Shown here: one piece after another, positions 44,378-54,436 of the stretch | How the letters are laid out: every line of letters begins with the position of its first letter | Numbering within the stretch: the stretch's first letter is position 1 | From: Bin55 sp963664665 | GTDB lineage: Bacteria > Pseudomonadota > Gammaproteobacteria > Pseudomonadales > Azotimanducaceae | Length of the DNA stretch: 64,000 nt | Direction: 5' to 3' | NCBI GenBank assembly: GCA_963664665.2 | Contig: CAXXMH010000004.1 | Location: forward strand, 868,001-932,000 | Made by a program: the position numbers and the translations under genes | Notes under the pieces: generated by a model | Seen by the model: only the letters and a program-made list of their open reading frames with translations | Told to the model about the DNA's origin: nothing | The model's database searches: none

Positions 44378-47128
44378 ATGCCAGTAAAACTGCTCCGAAA
44401 GATGTTCGGGGACCATAACAGCCGCGAATTGAAGCGGATGTCGAAGGTCGTGGAACAGATTAATGATCTAGAGCCCGAGATCAGCGAACTCTCGGATGCG
44501 GACATCATGGCGTGTACTGAGGTTCTGAAAGCGCGCTATCAAGAATCACAAGATCTAGATCCCCTCCTACCTGAGGCGTTCGCGCTTGCGCGTGAAGCGG
44601 CTCGACGAACGCTTGATATGCGGCCGTTTGACGTGCAGCTAATAGGCGGCATGGTGCTGAACGAAGGCTGTATCGCGGAGATGCGCACGGGCGAAGGCAA
44701 GACGCTGGTAGCGGTTCTCTCAGCGTACTTGAATGCACTCTCGGGTAAAGGCGTGCACATCGTCACGGTGAACGACTACCTAGCGCGTCGCGACGCAGAG
44801 TGGATGGGTCCGGCATACGAAGCGCTGGGGTTAACTGTCGGTGTGATCCAATCTGGTCAAGAACACAGCGAGAAGCAAGCCGCCTATCAAGCGGACGTCA
44901 CGTACGGCACGAACCACGAATTCGGTTTCGACTACCTACGCGACAACATGGCGTATCGACTGGAAGACAGAGTTCAGCGCGAGATGCACTACGCCATCGT
45001 TGACGAGGTTGACTCGATCCTCATTGACGAAGCCAGAACACCTTTGTTGATTGCCGGTCCCGCGTCTGAATCCGTCGACCTGTATTCGAAGATCAATCGC
45101 ATTCCGCCGAAGCTGATTCAACAAGAGAAAGTCGAATCAACTTTGCCAGCCGCGTTGGGCGGTGAAGCACCGGAGGATACTGGCGACTACTACATAGACG
45201 AACAGAATCGCCAGGTTGAATTGACCGAACGTGGACATGCGACGGTCGAAGCGGAACTGCAGAGGCTGAAACTGCTGGAAGAGGGCGACAGTCTTTATGC
45301 AGCTTCCAATCTGTCGTTACTTCACCATGTTCTTGCTGCACTGAAAGCTCACTGTATCTACAAGCGTGATGTCGACTACATGGTGCGCGATGGTGAAGTC
45401 GTGATCATCGACGAGCATACAGGCCGAGCGATGGAGGGGAGGCGCTGGTCCGAAGGTATTCATCAAGCCGTCGAAGCGAAGGAAGCACTCTCGATCCGCC
45501 AAGAAACTCAGACCATGGCGTCGACGACGTATCAGAACTATTTCCGCCTTTATCCACGCTTGGCGGGAATGACAGGTACCGCTGATACCGAGGCGTTTGA
45601 GTTTAGGCAGACCTATGGTTTAACTGTCGTCATTGTGCCGACCCATCTACCGATGGTGCGCGAAGACCACAACGACCTCGTCTTCATGTCGTTAGAAGAG
45701 AAGTACGAAGCGATCATTGAAGATATCCGCGAATGCCAAGAGCGCCAACAACCGGTCTTGATTGGTACGGCTTCGATAGAAGCTTCAGAACTTATCTCGA
45801 AGGAATTAGCTAAGCACAAGATTGCGCACAACGTGCTCAATGCAAAACAGCATGAGCGCGAAGCGGACGTAATCGCGCAAGCTGGTAGTCCTGGTATGGT
45901 CACGATCGCAACGAACATGGCAGGTCGCGGTACGGACATCATGCTCGGCGGGAACTGGCAGGCTGAGATTGAGGCGCTAGGCGATGCGGCAACTCCTGAT
46001 ATCGTTGAAAAGGTTCGCAGCGAATGGCAGAAACGGCACGATCAAGTTTTAGAAGCAGGTGGACTGCACATCTGCGGCACTGAGCGTCATGAGTCGCGTC
46101 GGATCGACAACCAGTTACGCGGGCGAGCCGGAAGACAAGGCGATCCTGGTTCATCGCGTTTCTATCTCTCGTTAGAAGACGATCTTTTGCGTTTGTTTGC
46201 AACCCCGCGATGGCAATCGACGATGAAATCCATCGGTTTAGAGCGCGGCGAAGCAATCGAAGCGAAGATGGTGAACACCTCAATCGAGCGAGCGCAGAAA
46301 AAAATCGAGGGGCGTAATTTCGATATTCGCAAGAATCTGCTCGAATATGACGACGTGGCGAATGATCAGCGCCAGATGATCTATCAACAGCGCAATGAGC
46401 TGATGTCGTCAGGTGACATCACAAGCATGATTGAAGGCATGCGTGAAACCGTCGTGTTGGACATCATCGATGATCACTTACCTCCGCAGTCAATCCCTGA
46501 GCAATGGGACATCGAGGGACTCGAAGCGAGTGTGCGTCGCGAGTTGGGCATTCAACTACCTATCGAATCATGGCTTGAAGGTGAGGATGCAATTGAAGAT
46601 TCGGATGCACTGAGCGACCGGATTCTCGACGAGGTCGTCTCTGCGTATCAAACGAAGCGAAAGAGTTGGGGAGATGCGGGATTTGAAGTTGAGGCTATTG
46701 AGCACCAGGTGATGCTCCAGATCCTCGATAGTCGATGGAAGGAACACCTGCTGTCAATGGACCACCTCCGACAGGGGATTCATCTCCGCGCATACGCACA
46801 GAAGCAACCGAAACAGGAATACAAGCGCGAATCATTCGAATTGTTTCAGGAAATGCTCTATGACGTGCAGCGTACCGCAACCAGCACGTTGTGCCGCATG
46901 CAGATTGAGAGCGAAGAGCAGGCTCGCGCGCAGGAACGGGAGCGCCGTCGCCGCGAGGAGCTGAATAGACGCTTGAAGTATCAACACGAAGGTGCGAACG
47001 GCGAACAACCTTCTGCACCTCAACGCGTCCAACCAGTTCGGCGAGAGGAACCGAAGGTCGGTCGAAACGCACCATGTCCATGTGGCAGCGGCAAGAAATA
47101 CAAGCACTGTTGCGGAAAGGCAGCCTAA
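44378..47128 (+). CDS. secA: Preprotein translocase ATPase SecA
   Basis: Motor of the Sec translocon. The 916-residue protein has Walker A MRTGEGKT, the DEAD-type VDEVDSILIDEAR, AGMTGTADTEAFEF, NMAGRGTDIMLGG and the RGRAGRQGDPGSS motif VI region, the preprotein cross-linking and helical scaffold domains, and a zinc-binding tail CPCGSGKKYKHCCGK. ATG at 44378. Its usual downstream partner argJ is displaced by about 4 kb by the helicase gene. Confidence 0.98.
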   Translation: MPVKLLRKMFGDHNSRELKRMSKVVEQINDLEPEISELSDADIMACTEVLKARYQESQDLDPLLPEAFALAREAARRTLDMRPFDVQLIGGMVLNEGCIAEMRTGEGKTLVAVLSAYLNALSGKGVHIVTVNDYLARRDAEWMGPAYEALGLTVGVIQSGQEHSEKQAAYQADVTYGTNHEFGFDYLRDNMAYRLEDRVQREMHYAIVDEVDSILIDEARTPLLIAGPASESVDLYSKINRIPPKLIQQEKVESTLPAALGGEAPEDTGDYYIDEQNRQVELTERGHATVEAELQRLKLLEEGDSLYAASNLSLLHHVLAALKAHCIYKRDVDYMVRDGEVVIIDEHTGRAMEGRRWSEGIHQAVEAKEALSIRQETQTMASTTYQNYFRLYPRLAGMTGTADTEAFEFRQTYGLTVVIVPTHLPMVREDHNDLVFMSLEEKYEAIIEDIRECQERQQPVLIGTASIEASELISKELAKHKIAHNVLNAKQHEREADVIAQAGSPGMVTIATNMAGRGTDIMLGGNWQAEIEALGDAATPDIVEKVRSEWQKRHDQVLEAGGLHICGTERHESRRIDNQLRGRAGRQGDPGSSRFYLSLEDDLLRLFATPRWQSTMKSIGLERGEAIEAKMVNTSIERAQKKIEGRNFDIRKNLLEYDDVANDQRQMIYQQRNELMSSGDITSMIEGMRETVVLDIIDDHLPPQSIPEQWDIEGLEASVRRELGIQLPIESWLEGEDAIEDSDALSDRILDEVVSAYQTKRKSWGDAGFEVEAIEHQVMLQILDSRWKEHLLSMDHLRQGIHLRAYAQKQPKQEYKRESFELFQEMLYDVQRTATSTLCRMQIESEEQARAQERERRRREELNRRLKYQHEGANGEQPSAPQRVQPVRREEPKVGRNAPCPCGSGKKYKHCCGKAA

Positions 47129-47273
47129 AGCGAACTTAAACGCGCCGTTGTATTCACATGGGCGACCAATCCTAAAGCGTCTCCGACTTGGTGATGACAG
47201 ACCCGTTCGGGGGTGACGGGAGGAACGGCACCAAGGCATCGTCCCGTAACATCAAGCCCGGCTGCAGCTGCTA

Positions 47274-47294
47274 AGGATTCGTCGTTCGAATCCT
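47274..47294 (+). terminator. Hairpin downstream of secA, possible terminator
   Basis: AGGATTCG at 47274-47281 and CGAATCCT at 47287-47294 form a perfect 8-bp stem with a 5-nt loop, 145 bp after secA. There is no following T tract, so it could equally be a processing or regulatory hairpin. The rest of the 296-bp gap holds no gene I can support. Confidence 0.3.
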
Positions 47295-47424
47295 CGTGTT
47301 GACCAAGCTGGTCTTTAGGTTTCTCGCGTTGACACCCATCCACGCCGGTCAAGCAAACTTATCTTTACGAGTGAAGGACTGGGTCTAGCTTGAGAGGTGT
47401 GACAATCGTGGGACAATATATTTT

Positions 47425-50400
47425 TTGTGGCGAGGGTTCCGCGTGAGACGTGAAGGCGAAGACGGACAAGAAATAGTGCTTCCTGCGCTGATTTGGAGCG
47501 AGAAACATGCGATTGGCGAAATCTCGCATGTCATACGGCCTCAGCAACGCTCAATCGTCAGGGATCTCGGTAGAGTTCGAGTGTCGCCTCGAATTGAACA
47601 GCAGCTGTTCGAATTACCATCAGGCGAGCGGATCATTTTGGCTGACCGTCGAAATTGTCCTGTGCACGAAGGAGTAGACGGAGTGCTCTATCGGACAGAA
47701 GATGGGTTTTCAAAATGGCAGTTTCATCGAACCTTAGACGGAGAGGATGACCCGAACCGCTGGAGTATTAAAAGGTACGACGTCTCTACTGTCTGGGGCA
47801 GAGTGATCCGCTACGCATCGGAGCGGTTGAACGAAAGAGGTGAAGTCATTCAGCGCGGTTTGCGACCGCCGCAAATTGGCGCACTTCATGCGATCGGCGC
47901 GCATTGGAGCCTTTATGACACGCCGGCAACAATTGTCATGCCCACAGGGACCGGAAAGACCGAGATCATGATCGCCGCTATGATCGGCGAAGTTAACGGA
48001 ACGCTTCTGGTCGTTGTCCCGACCTCAGCGCTCCGTGATCAAACAGCGAAGAAATTCGCGACGTTAGGATTATTGCGTTCGCTGAACGTAATACCAGAGG
48101 AAGCGCCGAATCCGATTGTCGGCGTTGTTAGCCGACGACCCCGTTCAGCAGGTGAACTCGACATGCTAGAACGTTGTCACGTCGTCGTGTCGACAATGGC
48201 AGCCATCAGTCAAGTTGCTGCATTACCCCTACTGAAAGAGATATCGGCGCGAACAGGCTGTCTCATGGTTGATGAGGCACACCACGTTGGCGCGAAAAGC
48301 TGGCGAGCATTTCGCGATCAATTTAAGGGACGACGTGTCCTCCAATTCACGGCCACTCCGTTTCGGCGTGATGGCATCGTCGTCGATGGTGAAGTGATCT
48401 ATTCGTATCCATTGCGCCGCGCCCAAGAAGATCAGTACTTCAGGAAGATCACGTTTGATCCAGTTTGTGAGATCGACGATCAAGATGCTGACCGAGCTAT
48501 AGCACATAAAGCAGTTGCTCAACTTCAGTCTGACCTCGACATGGACTTGGACCATTTGCTTATGGCGCGATGCAATCGCATTGATCGGGCGAAAGCAATT
48601 CTTGAACTATACAAAGAGCTTGGGGAACGACATCGTCCGATCCTCGTCCATTCGGATGATTCCGCTTCCTCCGGGCATCTGCAGAGTCTCCACGATCGTA
48701 CCAGCCGCATAGTTGTCTGCGTCGAAATGCTCGGCGAAGGTTTTGACCTGCCTCACCTCAAGATTGCGGCGATACATGACACGCATAAAAGCCTCGCTGT
48801 ACTGTTGCAATTCGCTGGTCGTTTCTCGCGCACTGCGAATAGTGGAATTGGGGATGCGACGGTGATTGCCAACATAGCGGATCAGGATGTGTCGATTGGG
48901 CTTGAGAGGCTATACAGCGAAGACGCAGACTGGAACTTTCTGCTTGCAGAGATGAGTTCTAACGCGGTAAAAGAACATCGAGAACTCATCGACTTTCTAA
49001 GGGATTCCGTCCCTCTCAATGTCGGGGAGGATGGCGATGGTTCGATATCAGTTTCTCCGACACTCCTGCGTCCAAAGTTCAGTACCGTCGTATACAAGGT
49101 TGCCCAATTTCGACCGATGCGTTTTCACATGGCCATGCCTGCTTCCGTAGAAGTTCACAGAACGTGGCTACACGAGGGACTGAATACACTCTACTACGTC
49201 ACAAAGAGCGAGCCATCTGTCTCGTGGACGCGCGCGAAGTCTATCCAGGATCGCGCTTGGCATCTATTCGTCATACATCACGACCTTGATCGCGGCTTAC
49301 TCTTTATCCACTCCAGTGACAAGTCTTCGCTCCACGACAGTTTGGCTAAGGCGATTGGGGGCCAAGATGCCGAACTGATCCGAGGAGAGTCAGTGTTTCG
49401 GATGCTCGCGGGAGTGAATCGGTTGCAGTTCCAGAATGTCGGTGTGACTCGCCACGCACGACGCAATTTGAGCTACGCGATGTACACCGGGGCAGACGTT
49501 CGCCGAGCGCTTGAGGTGTCACAAACTTCTGGGTCTACTAAGTCCGTACTTCAGGGGATTGGTTACGAGAACGGACAACCAGTTGCTATCGGCTGTTCGT
49601 ACAAGGGGCGAGTCTGGTCGAAGGAAGCAGGCGGAATCGCAACTCTTACGCACTGGTTCCGATCCATAGGCGAAAAGCTCGTTGATGAGAGCATCAGCAC
49701 GGACAAAATTATCGAGAACGTATTAGTACCCGAAGAGGTCGACCAATTTCCAGAAGCGACTGTTCTTTCATTGGACTGGCCTATTGAAGTGCTGAAACAG
49801 CAGGAAGATCGCGTTAGCCTAGTCAGAACGGATACGAAGAATCCGTTGTCCTATTTTGATCTTGCAATTGATGCTATTTCGGACGATCGAGAGACGATGA
49901 GATTCCATCTGGAATACGACGGTGTAACGTCCAACTATGTGTTTAGGCTTGGCGTCGACAACGCGTTTTCTTTCGAGCACTCTGACGGTGTGGCGTTGTC
50001 AATTGAGATATTAGGGGCGGCTACTCCCCTCGCAGAGTATTTAAATAACTGGCCCTTGCTCGTTAGGTTCGCGGACTTGAGCGAGCTTGATGGTAATCTG
50101 TTAACCAAACCGGAGGAAGCTCGCGCGCCGTCGTTTCCCGAAGAGCGGTTCGATGTCTGGGATTGGGATGGAGTAGATGTCCGGAAAGAGTCGATATGGC
50201 GCAGTGGAATTGAACGTCGAAATTCGATTCAAGCTCGTGTGGCACATCATTTTGTGGAAGCTGGATACGACATCGTATTCGACGATGATGGTCCTGGCGA
50301 AGCTGCCGACCTAGTATGCATCAAGATAGATGATTCAGAAATTCACTTTTCCTTAGTCCACTGTAAATTCAGTGAGGATGTGGGTGGTATCCGCTTGAAG

Positions 50401-50724
50401 GATGCGGTCGACGTGTGCTCACAAGCAATGCGCTCGGGTCGTTGGATCTGGAAGGTCAAGAAGTTGTGTCAGCACATGGCGCGCCGGGAAATGCGTGTAA
50501 GTTCCGCTGATCGTCGGACTCGGTTCTTGAAAGGTGACACCCGTCTTCTGAACAACGTCTTGCGTGCCAGCCACCTGAAAGAGAGTCACGCTCAGATCGT
50601 GGTAGTGCAGCCTGGTATCTCATGCGAGCGTCACAGCGAGGGTCAAGCCGCAATATTGGCGGCTGCCCACAGCTTTCTGTCGGACACGGTAGATGTACCG
50701 CTAGATGTTGTTTGTGCCGCGTAG
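47425..50724 (+). CDS. SF2 (DEAH-type) helicase with possible C-terminal PD-(D/E)XK nuclease
   Basis: 1099 residues. Helicase motifs: Walker A PTGTGKTE at 173-180, motif II VDEAHH at 282-287, motif III FTATPFRRD, motif V-like MLGEGFDLP and motif VI QFAGRFSRT at 462-470. A central ~450 residues are unrecognised. Near the C-terminus GEAADLVCIKIDD followed by HFSLVHCKFSED (Asp about 962, Lys about 981), then AVDVCSQAMRS, looks like a restriction-type nuclease core. The start is uncertain (TTG at 47425; GTG 47443 is an alternative). It separates secA from argJ, stands alone, and fits a single-gene defence nuclease-helicase. Function is inference. Confidence 0.8.
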   Translation: MWRGFRVRREGEDGQEIVLPALIWSEKHAIGEISHVIRPQQRSIVRDLGRVRVSPRIEQQLFELPSGERIILADRRNCPVHEGVDGVLYRTEDGFSKWQFHRTLDGEDDPNRWSIKRYDVSTVWGRVIRYASERLNERGEVIQRGLRPPQIGALHAIGAHWSLYDTPATIVMPTGTGKTEIMIAAMIGEVNGTLLVVVPTSALRDQTAKKFATLGLLRSLNVIPEEAPNPIVGVVSRRPRSAGELDMLERCHVVVSTMAAISQVAALPLLKEISARTGCLMVDEAHHVGAKSWRAFRDQFKGRRVLQFTATPFRRDGIVVDGEVIYSYPLRRAQEDQYFRKITFDPVCEIDDQDADRAIAHKAVAQLQSDLDMDLDHLLMARCNRIDRAKAILELYKELGERHRPILVHSDDSASSGHLQSLHDRTSRIVVCVEMLGEGFDLPHLKIAAIHDTHKSLAVLLQFAGRFSRTANSGIGDATVIANIADQDVSIGLERLYSEDADWNFLLAEMSSNAVKEHRELIDFLRDSVPLNVGEDGDGSISVSPTLLRPKFSTVVYKVAQFRPMRFHMAMPASVEVHRTWLHEGLNTLYYVTKSEPSVSWTRAKSIQDRAWHLFVIHHDLDRGLLFIHSSDKSSLHDSLAKAIGGQDAELIRGESVFRMLAGVNRLQFQNVGVTRHARRNLSYAMYTGADVRRALEVSQTSGSTKSVLQGIGYENGQPVAIGCSYKGRVWSKEAGGIATLTHWFRSIGEKLVDESISTDKIIENVLVPEEVDQFPEATVLSLDWPIEVLKQQEDRVSLVRTDTKNPLSYFDLAIDAISDDRETMRFHLEYDGVTSNYVFRLGVDNAFSFEHSDGVALSIEILGAATPLAEYLNNWPLLVRFADLSELDGNLLTKPEEARAPSFPEERFDVWDWDGVDVRKESIWRSGIERRNSIQARVAHHFVEAGYDIVFDDDGPGEAADLVCIKIDDSEIHFSLVHCKFSEDVGGIRLKDAVDVCSQAMRSGRWIWKVKKLCQHMARREMRVSSADRRTRFLKGDTRLLNNVLRASHLKESHAQIVVVQPGISCERHSEGQAAILAAAHSFLSDTVDVPLDVVCAA

Positions 50725-51397
50725 GGGTACGAGCTACTTCACACCTCTTAGTGTTGTTAAGCCGCTACATGGTTCCGTTGGTGACAACTTACTCGACGGT
50801 AAATTAACCGGCGCCAGATTCTCTCTTCTAAATCTTGCTTCGAACGACAGAACAAGCGGGGCGTAGTAGTCGTCGAGGTAGCGCTCGACATCGAACTTCG
50901 GTACGGTCGGACACAAACGCCTAAGTCACAAAGATCCCAAACCCACAGTACCACGTTACCTCCGCACCCTCTCTGTGGTAGGCAATCCGATCAGCAATCG
51001 TCCGAGTGTCAGACTATTCATCCTTTATCGCTCGTGCACTAACTTCATTTCCGTTCAGATCCGGGATCGAACAATGCCAGTTCAGATAAATTCCTGCATT
51101 GCAATCACGCCATCGAGGATCAGGTATTCGAACGATCACCAACGCCTGACTTTCACATGTCATGCGCTTCAACTTGATTGTCAGGACGTTAATCTGCCGA
51201 TCTCAGAAGCTATGCAAGCCACATGTGCTTCTTATATGCACTCACCCTACCCAGCGATTTCGTTAGACAAGAAATCACTATTGGCACATTGCGACGCCGC
51301 ACTGAGGACGATTTCATGCCTTCTAAAATCACCTGTGTTTTGTCTACTCCATACCGATCATCTAACGCGAATTTACTTCCAAGATTGAAAACACATC
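50725..51397 (+). other. 673-bp region without a supported gene, between helicase and argJ
   Basis: Several frames of 60-137 codons exist but are Cys/His/Ser-rich or overlap one another on both strands. A 60-codon minus-strand frame at 50916-50734 (MCPTVPKFDVERYLDDYYAP at its start) is the most protein-like and might be a gene remnant. With the helicase it forms the DNA separating secA from argJ. No terminator, tRNA or repeat was found. Confidence 0.4.
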
Positions 51398-52612
51398 ATG
51401 GCTGTTAACTTACCGGATATTGGCTCGCTCAAGCCTGTTTCGGGCATCGAGCTCGGCGTGGCGGAAGCGAATATCCGCTACGAAGGACGCCCGGATGTTG
51501 CTGTCATGATGTGTGCGACTGGCTCGGTCGCGGGCGGCGTGTTCACGCAGAACAGTTATCGAGCGGCTCCTGTACTCATCGCTGAACGTCATTGCGGTGC
51601 TATCCGTGGCCTAGTTGTCAATAGTGGAAACGCCAATGCGGCTACGGGTGATATCGGTATGCGCGACGCCGAAGTAATGTGTAGTCTGCTTGCGCGGCAC
51701 ATTGGTTGTGGTGCAGAGGAAGTTCTGCCGTTCTCGACGGGCGTCATCGGTGAACCATTGCCAATGGATCGATTGGCTGCGGGTATTAACGACGCGTTCG
51801 TAGCGTGTCACTCGGATGGTTGGAACGCAACAGCGGAAGCGATCATGACCACTGATACTACAGCAAAAGGTGTATCAATTAGTTTTGCTGTGGACGGTCA
51901 CGAAATTTCCGCGACTGGAATCGTCAAGGGCTCGGGCATGATTCGACCCGATATGGCAACGATGCTGGCGTTTCTCGGTACGGATGCGTCGATGTCGCGC
52001 GAAGTTGCTAAGCGACTTGCGTGGGACTTGGCAGAGCGAAGCTTTAACCGACTCACGATCGATGGCGACACGTCTACAAATGACTCGTTCGTGGTTATTG
52101 GTACAGGTCGTGCCACACTGCCTCGCATCACTGACATCGATTCCCACGCTTATTCACAGCTGCGGGACGGGTTACTCCCGCTGGTTCAGGAACTGGCGAT
52201 CCGCACAGTGCGCGATGGTGAAGGCGCGACAAAGTTTGTCACGGTATGTGTTGAAGGCGGTCGTACGGAACACGAGTGTTTGGAGGTGGCGTACACGGTT
52301 GCTCACTCGCCACTGGTCAAGACCGCAATTTTTGCTGGTGATCCGAATTGGGGTCGGTTCTGCATGGCGATCGGTCGCGCGGGTATTGCGGATTTGGAAC
52401 CGTACCGAGTGTCGTTGCATCTGAATGACGTTTGCATCGCAACTGACGGGAAGATTGATGTGAATTACGTTGAGGCCGATGCCGCCAAAGTTATGGCATT
52501 AGATGAGTTCACCGTACGTATCCATCTGGGTAGGGGATCCGCGACGGCGCGAGTTTGGACGAGTGATCTCTCCTATGAATACATCAAAATCAACGCGGAA
52601 TATCGAACCTAG
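51398..52612 (+). CDS. argJ: Bifunctional ornithine acetyltransferase / N-acetylglutamate synthase
   Basis: Recycles the acetyl group in arginine synthesis. 404 residues; self-cleavage occurs before the Thr in IMTTDTTAKG, which becomes the catalytic N-terminus of the beta chain. VNSGNANAATG and KGSGMIRPDMATMLAF are family motifs, and DPNWGRFCMAIGRAG is the conserved C-terminal block. ATG at 51398. Convergent with yacG, 24 bp apart. Confidence 0.97.
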   Translation: MAVNLPDIGSLKPVSGIELGVAEANIRYEGRPDVAVMMCATGSVAGGVFTQNSYRAAPVLIAERHCGAIRGLVVNSGNANAATGDIGMRDAEVMCSLLARHIGCGAEEVLPFSTGVIGEPLPMDRLAAGINDAFVACHSDGWNATAEAIMTTDTTAKGVSISFAVDGHEISATGIVKGSGMIRPDMATMLAFLGTDASMSREVAKRLAWDLAERSFNRLTIDGDTSTNDSFVVIGTGRATLPRITDIDSHAYSQLRDGLLPLVQELAIRTVRDGEGATKFVTVCVEGGRTEHECLEVAYTVAHSPLVKTAIFAGDPNWGRFCMAIGRAGIADLEPYRVSLHLNDVCIATDGKIDVNYVEADAAKVMALDEFTVRIHLGRGSATARVWTSDLSYEYIKINAEYRT

Positions 52613-52636
52613 ATTCGACTGCGTTAGGTTTAGCAG

Positions 52637-52834
52637 CTACTCTTGAGGAGTCACGTCTGGCGATTCTTCGTCCATTCCCGGTTCGCCCGGAATGAGATGC
52701 TCTTCGTCAAACCACTTGCCTAAGTCAATCATCTGGCACCGCTTGGAACAGAACGGTCGTGCCGAGTTATTCGTGTCCCAGATCACGGCCTTACGGCAAC
52801 GGGGACAGGGAACTAAGCGCTCGGGATTTGGCAT
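52637..52834 (-). CDS. yacG: DNA gyrase inhibitor YacG
   Basis: A 65-residue zinc-ribbon protein that binds and inhibits gyrase. The four ligands are CPRC near residue 10 and CSKRC near residue 29, with the family stretch RCQMIDLGKWFDEEHLIPG. The gene order yacG-coaE-pilD on one strand is typical of gammaproteobacteria. Confidence 0.94.
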   Translation of the reverse strand: MPNPERLVPCPRCRKAVIWDTNNSARPFCSKRCQMIDLGKWFDEEHLIPGEPGMDEESPDVTPQE

Positions 52835-52911
52835 TTCAATCTCGACTATTCAAAATCATCATTGTTAGTGTTCAGTCGTGAGGTTTATACGAGTCTTAGA
52901 CCCCATATCAA

Positions 52912-53505
52912 TCAACTCGCCATGACGAGATAGCGGCGGTGAAGACGGTCAACTTGCTCGTCAACGATCTTGATCGGACCGTCATTCACGATTACGTCGT
53001 CCGCAAGTCGAAGGCGTGTATCCCGCGCCGCTTGAGACGCGACCATTTTCTGCGCTAATTCTCGTTTCATGCCATCTCGTTGCATGGCGCGTTCAATTTG
53101 TAGCTCGACAGGCGTGTCAACAACGACGAAACGGTCGTATTGTGGTTGACGGGTATGCAATAGCGGGTTAACTACGATCACGTAGCGTGACTGTGCAGTC
53201 AACATGTGGTGCATGGTGCGCTGTCCAATCAGGGGATGTAACAGTCGTTCGAGCCAAATCTTGTCATCTTCGTCGCTGAAGATTCGATGACGCAGTTCTG
53301 AACGATTTAGTGCACCGTTCATATCAACGATATCGTCACCGAATCGCTCGACGATTTGATCAAGCGCGGGTTCACCGGGTTCGACGACTTCGCGCGAAAC
53401 GTCATCCTGCTCGACGATTGTGATGCCTCGCTGCTCGAAGCAGGAAGCAGCAAGACTTTTGCCGCTACCGATGCCGCCAGTCAGGACGACGAACCAATTC
53501 GACAT
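52912..53505 (-). CDS. coaE: Dephospho-CoA kinase
   Basis: Last step of CoA synthesis. 197 residues with P-loop GGIGSGKS near the N-terminus, DDVSREVVEPGEPAL and HPLIGQRTMHHML, and VVVDTPVELQIERAMQRDG. It is located between yacG and pilD, as expected. Confidence 0.95.
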   Translation of the reverse strand: MSNWFVVLTGGIGSGKSLAASCFEQRGITIVEQDDVSREVVEPGEPALDQIVERFGDDIVDMNGALNRSELRHRIFSDEDDKIWLERLLHPLIGQRTMHHMLTAQSRYVIVVNPLLHTRQPQYDRFVVVDTPVELQIERAMQRDGMKRELAQKMVASQAARDTRLRLADDVIVNDGPIKIVDEQVDRLHRRYLVMAS

Positions 53506-53563
53506 GAAAAGGTGACTATAGCTATTGTGTCACGTGCGAGTTATATTGACGGAACATTGACGA

Positions 53564-54436
53564 TTAGCCGCCCAGGTAGGAAGGCACTAAACCTAGGTCG
53601 CGCCCCAGCAGCAAGCCAATGCCGACGACGCTTAGAAACGGCGCGAATCGGATTCCCACGTCGCGTTGATACGTTCCCACAATGATCATGTAGATTCCAA
53701 AAGCGAAAGCGATCAGTGCTGCAAACAGAAGATTGAGTGGCAGTAGTACCCAACCAAGCCACGCTCCGAGTGCTGCGACTAATTTGAAATCTCCGTATCC
53801 CAACCCGTTGCGTCCTGTCAGACTTCTATAGACGAAGTTCAACAGCCAAAACAATCCATAGCCAGTAACCGCACCAATGATCGCGTCGACAGGGCTCAGC
53901 GCATCGGGATGAGCGACCATGAACACACTGAATAGGAGTCCAGCGCCGATGAGCGGGATGGTCGCTGCATCCGGCAACCACCCAGTCTCCCAATCCATGT
54001 ACCCAACCGCAACTAGACCTAAGCAGAAAAACGCTTTAAAACAGAATTCAAGCGTCGGTCCGTAGCTTACGAACAGCAAGATAAGCAGTAGTGCCGATGT
54101 TGCTTCGACCAATGGGTAGCGCACTGAAATCAGTGCGTCGCAATTGGCGCATCGACCACGCAACATCAACCAACTCAGCACTGGGATGTTGTGGTGCCAG
54201 CGGATTGTTGTGCGACATTTCGGACAAAATGATCGCGGCCATGCGAGATTTAGCGGCGTCGCGGCTGGTGGTTCAATGTTCAGCTGACTTAGGCTCAAGT
54301 GTCGTTCATCCCGTTCAACCATCATGGGTAGACGTGTGATCACGACGTTTAAGAAACTACCAACGACCAGGCCGATCAAACCCACGAAGACAGTTCCGAG
54401 TGGGGTCGCGAGCAGCGCTCCGAGATCAAAGACCAT
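53564..54436 (-). CDS. pilD: Type IV prepilin peptidase PilD
   Basis: An inner-membrane aspartyl protease and N-methylase that processes type IV pilins and pseudopilins. The cytosolic loop has two CxxC pairs (CPKC and CANC), and the catalytic Asp residues are in GYMDWETGWLPD and GYGDFKLVAALGAW. Eight membrane segments fit. Start ATG at 54436 (MVFDLGALL) overlaps the upstream pilin-like gene by 11 bp; a longer frame to 54520 lies inside that gene. pilB and pilC are not in the window. Confidence 0.95.
   Translation of the reverse strand: MVFDLGALLATPLGTVFVGLIGLVVGSFLNVVITRLPMMVERDERHLSLSQLNIEPPAATPLNLAWPRSFCPKCRTTIRWHHNIPVLSWLMLRGRCANCDALISVRYPLVEATSALLLILLFVSYGPTLEFCFKAFFCLGLVAVGYMDWETGWLPDAATIPLIGAGLLFSVFMVAHPDALSPVDAIIGAVTGYGLFWLLNFVYRSLTGRNGLGYGDFKLVAALGAWLGWVLLPLNLLFAALIAFAFGIYMIIVGTYQRDVGIRFAPFLSVVGIGLLLGRDLGLVPSYLGG

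Noticed and set aside
47274..47294. GTTCGAATCC resembling a tRNA T-loop after secA
   Set aside because: It is the right half of a simple 8-bp hairpin; no cloverleaf can be drawn around it.
50975..51388. 137-codon plus-strand frame upstream of argJ
   Set aside because: Composition rich in Cys, Ser and His, no recognisable motif, no good Shine-Dalgarno; looks like a chance frame.
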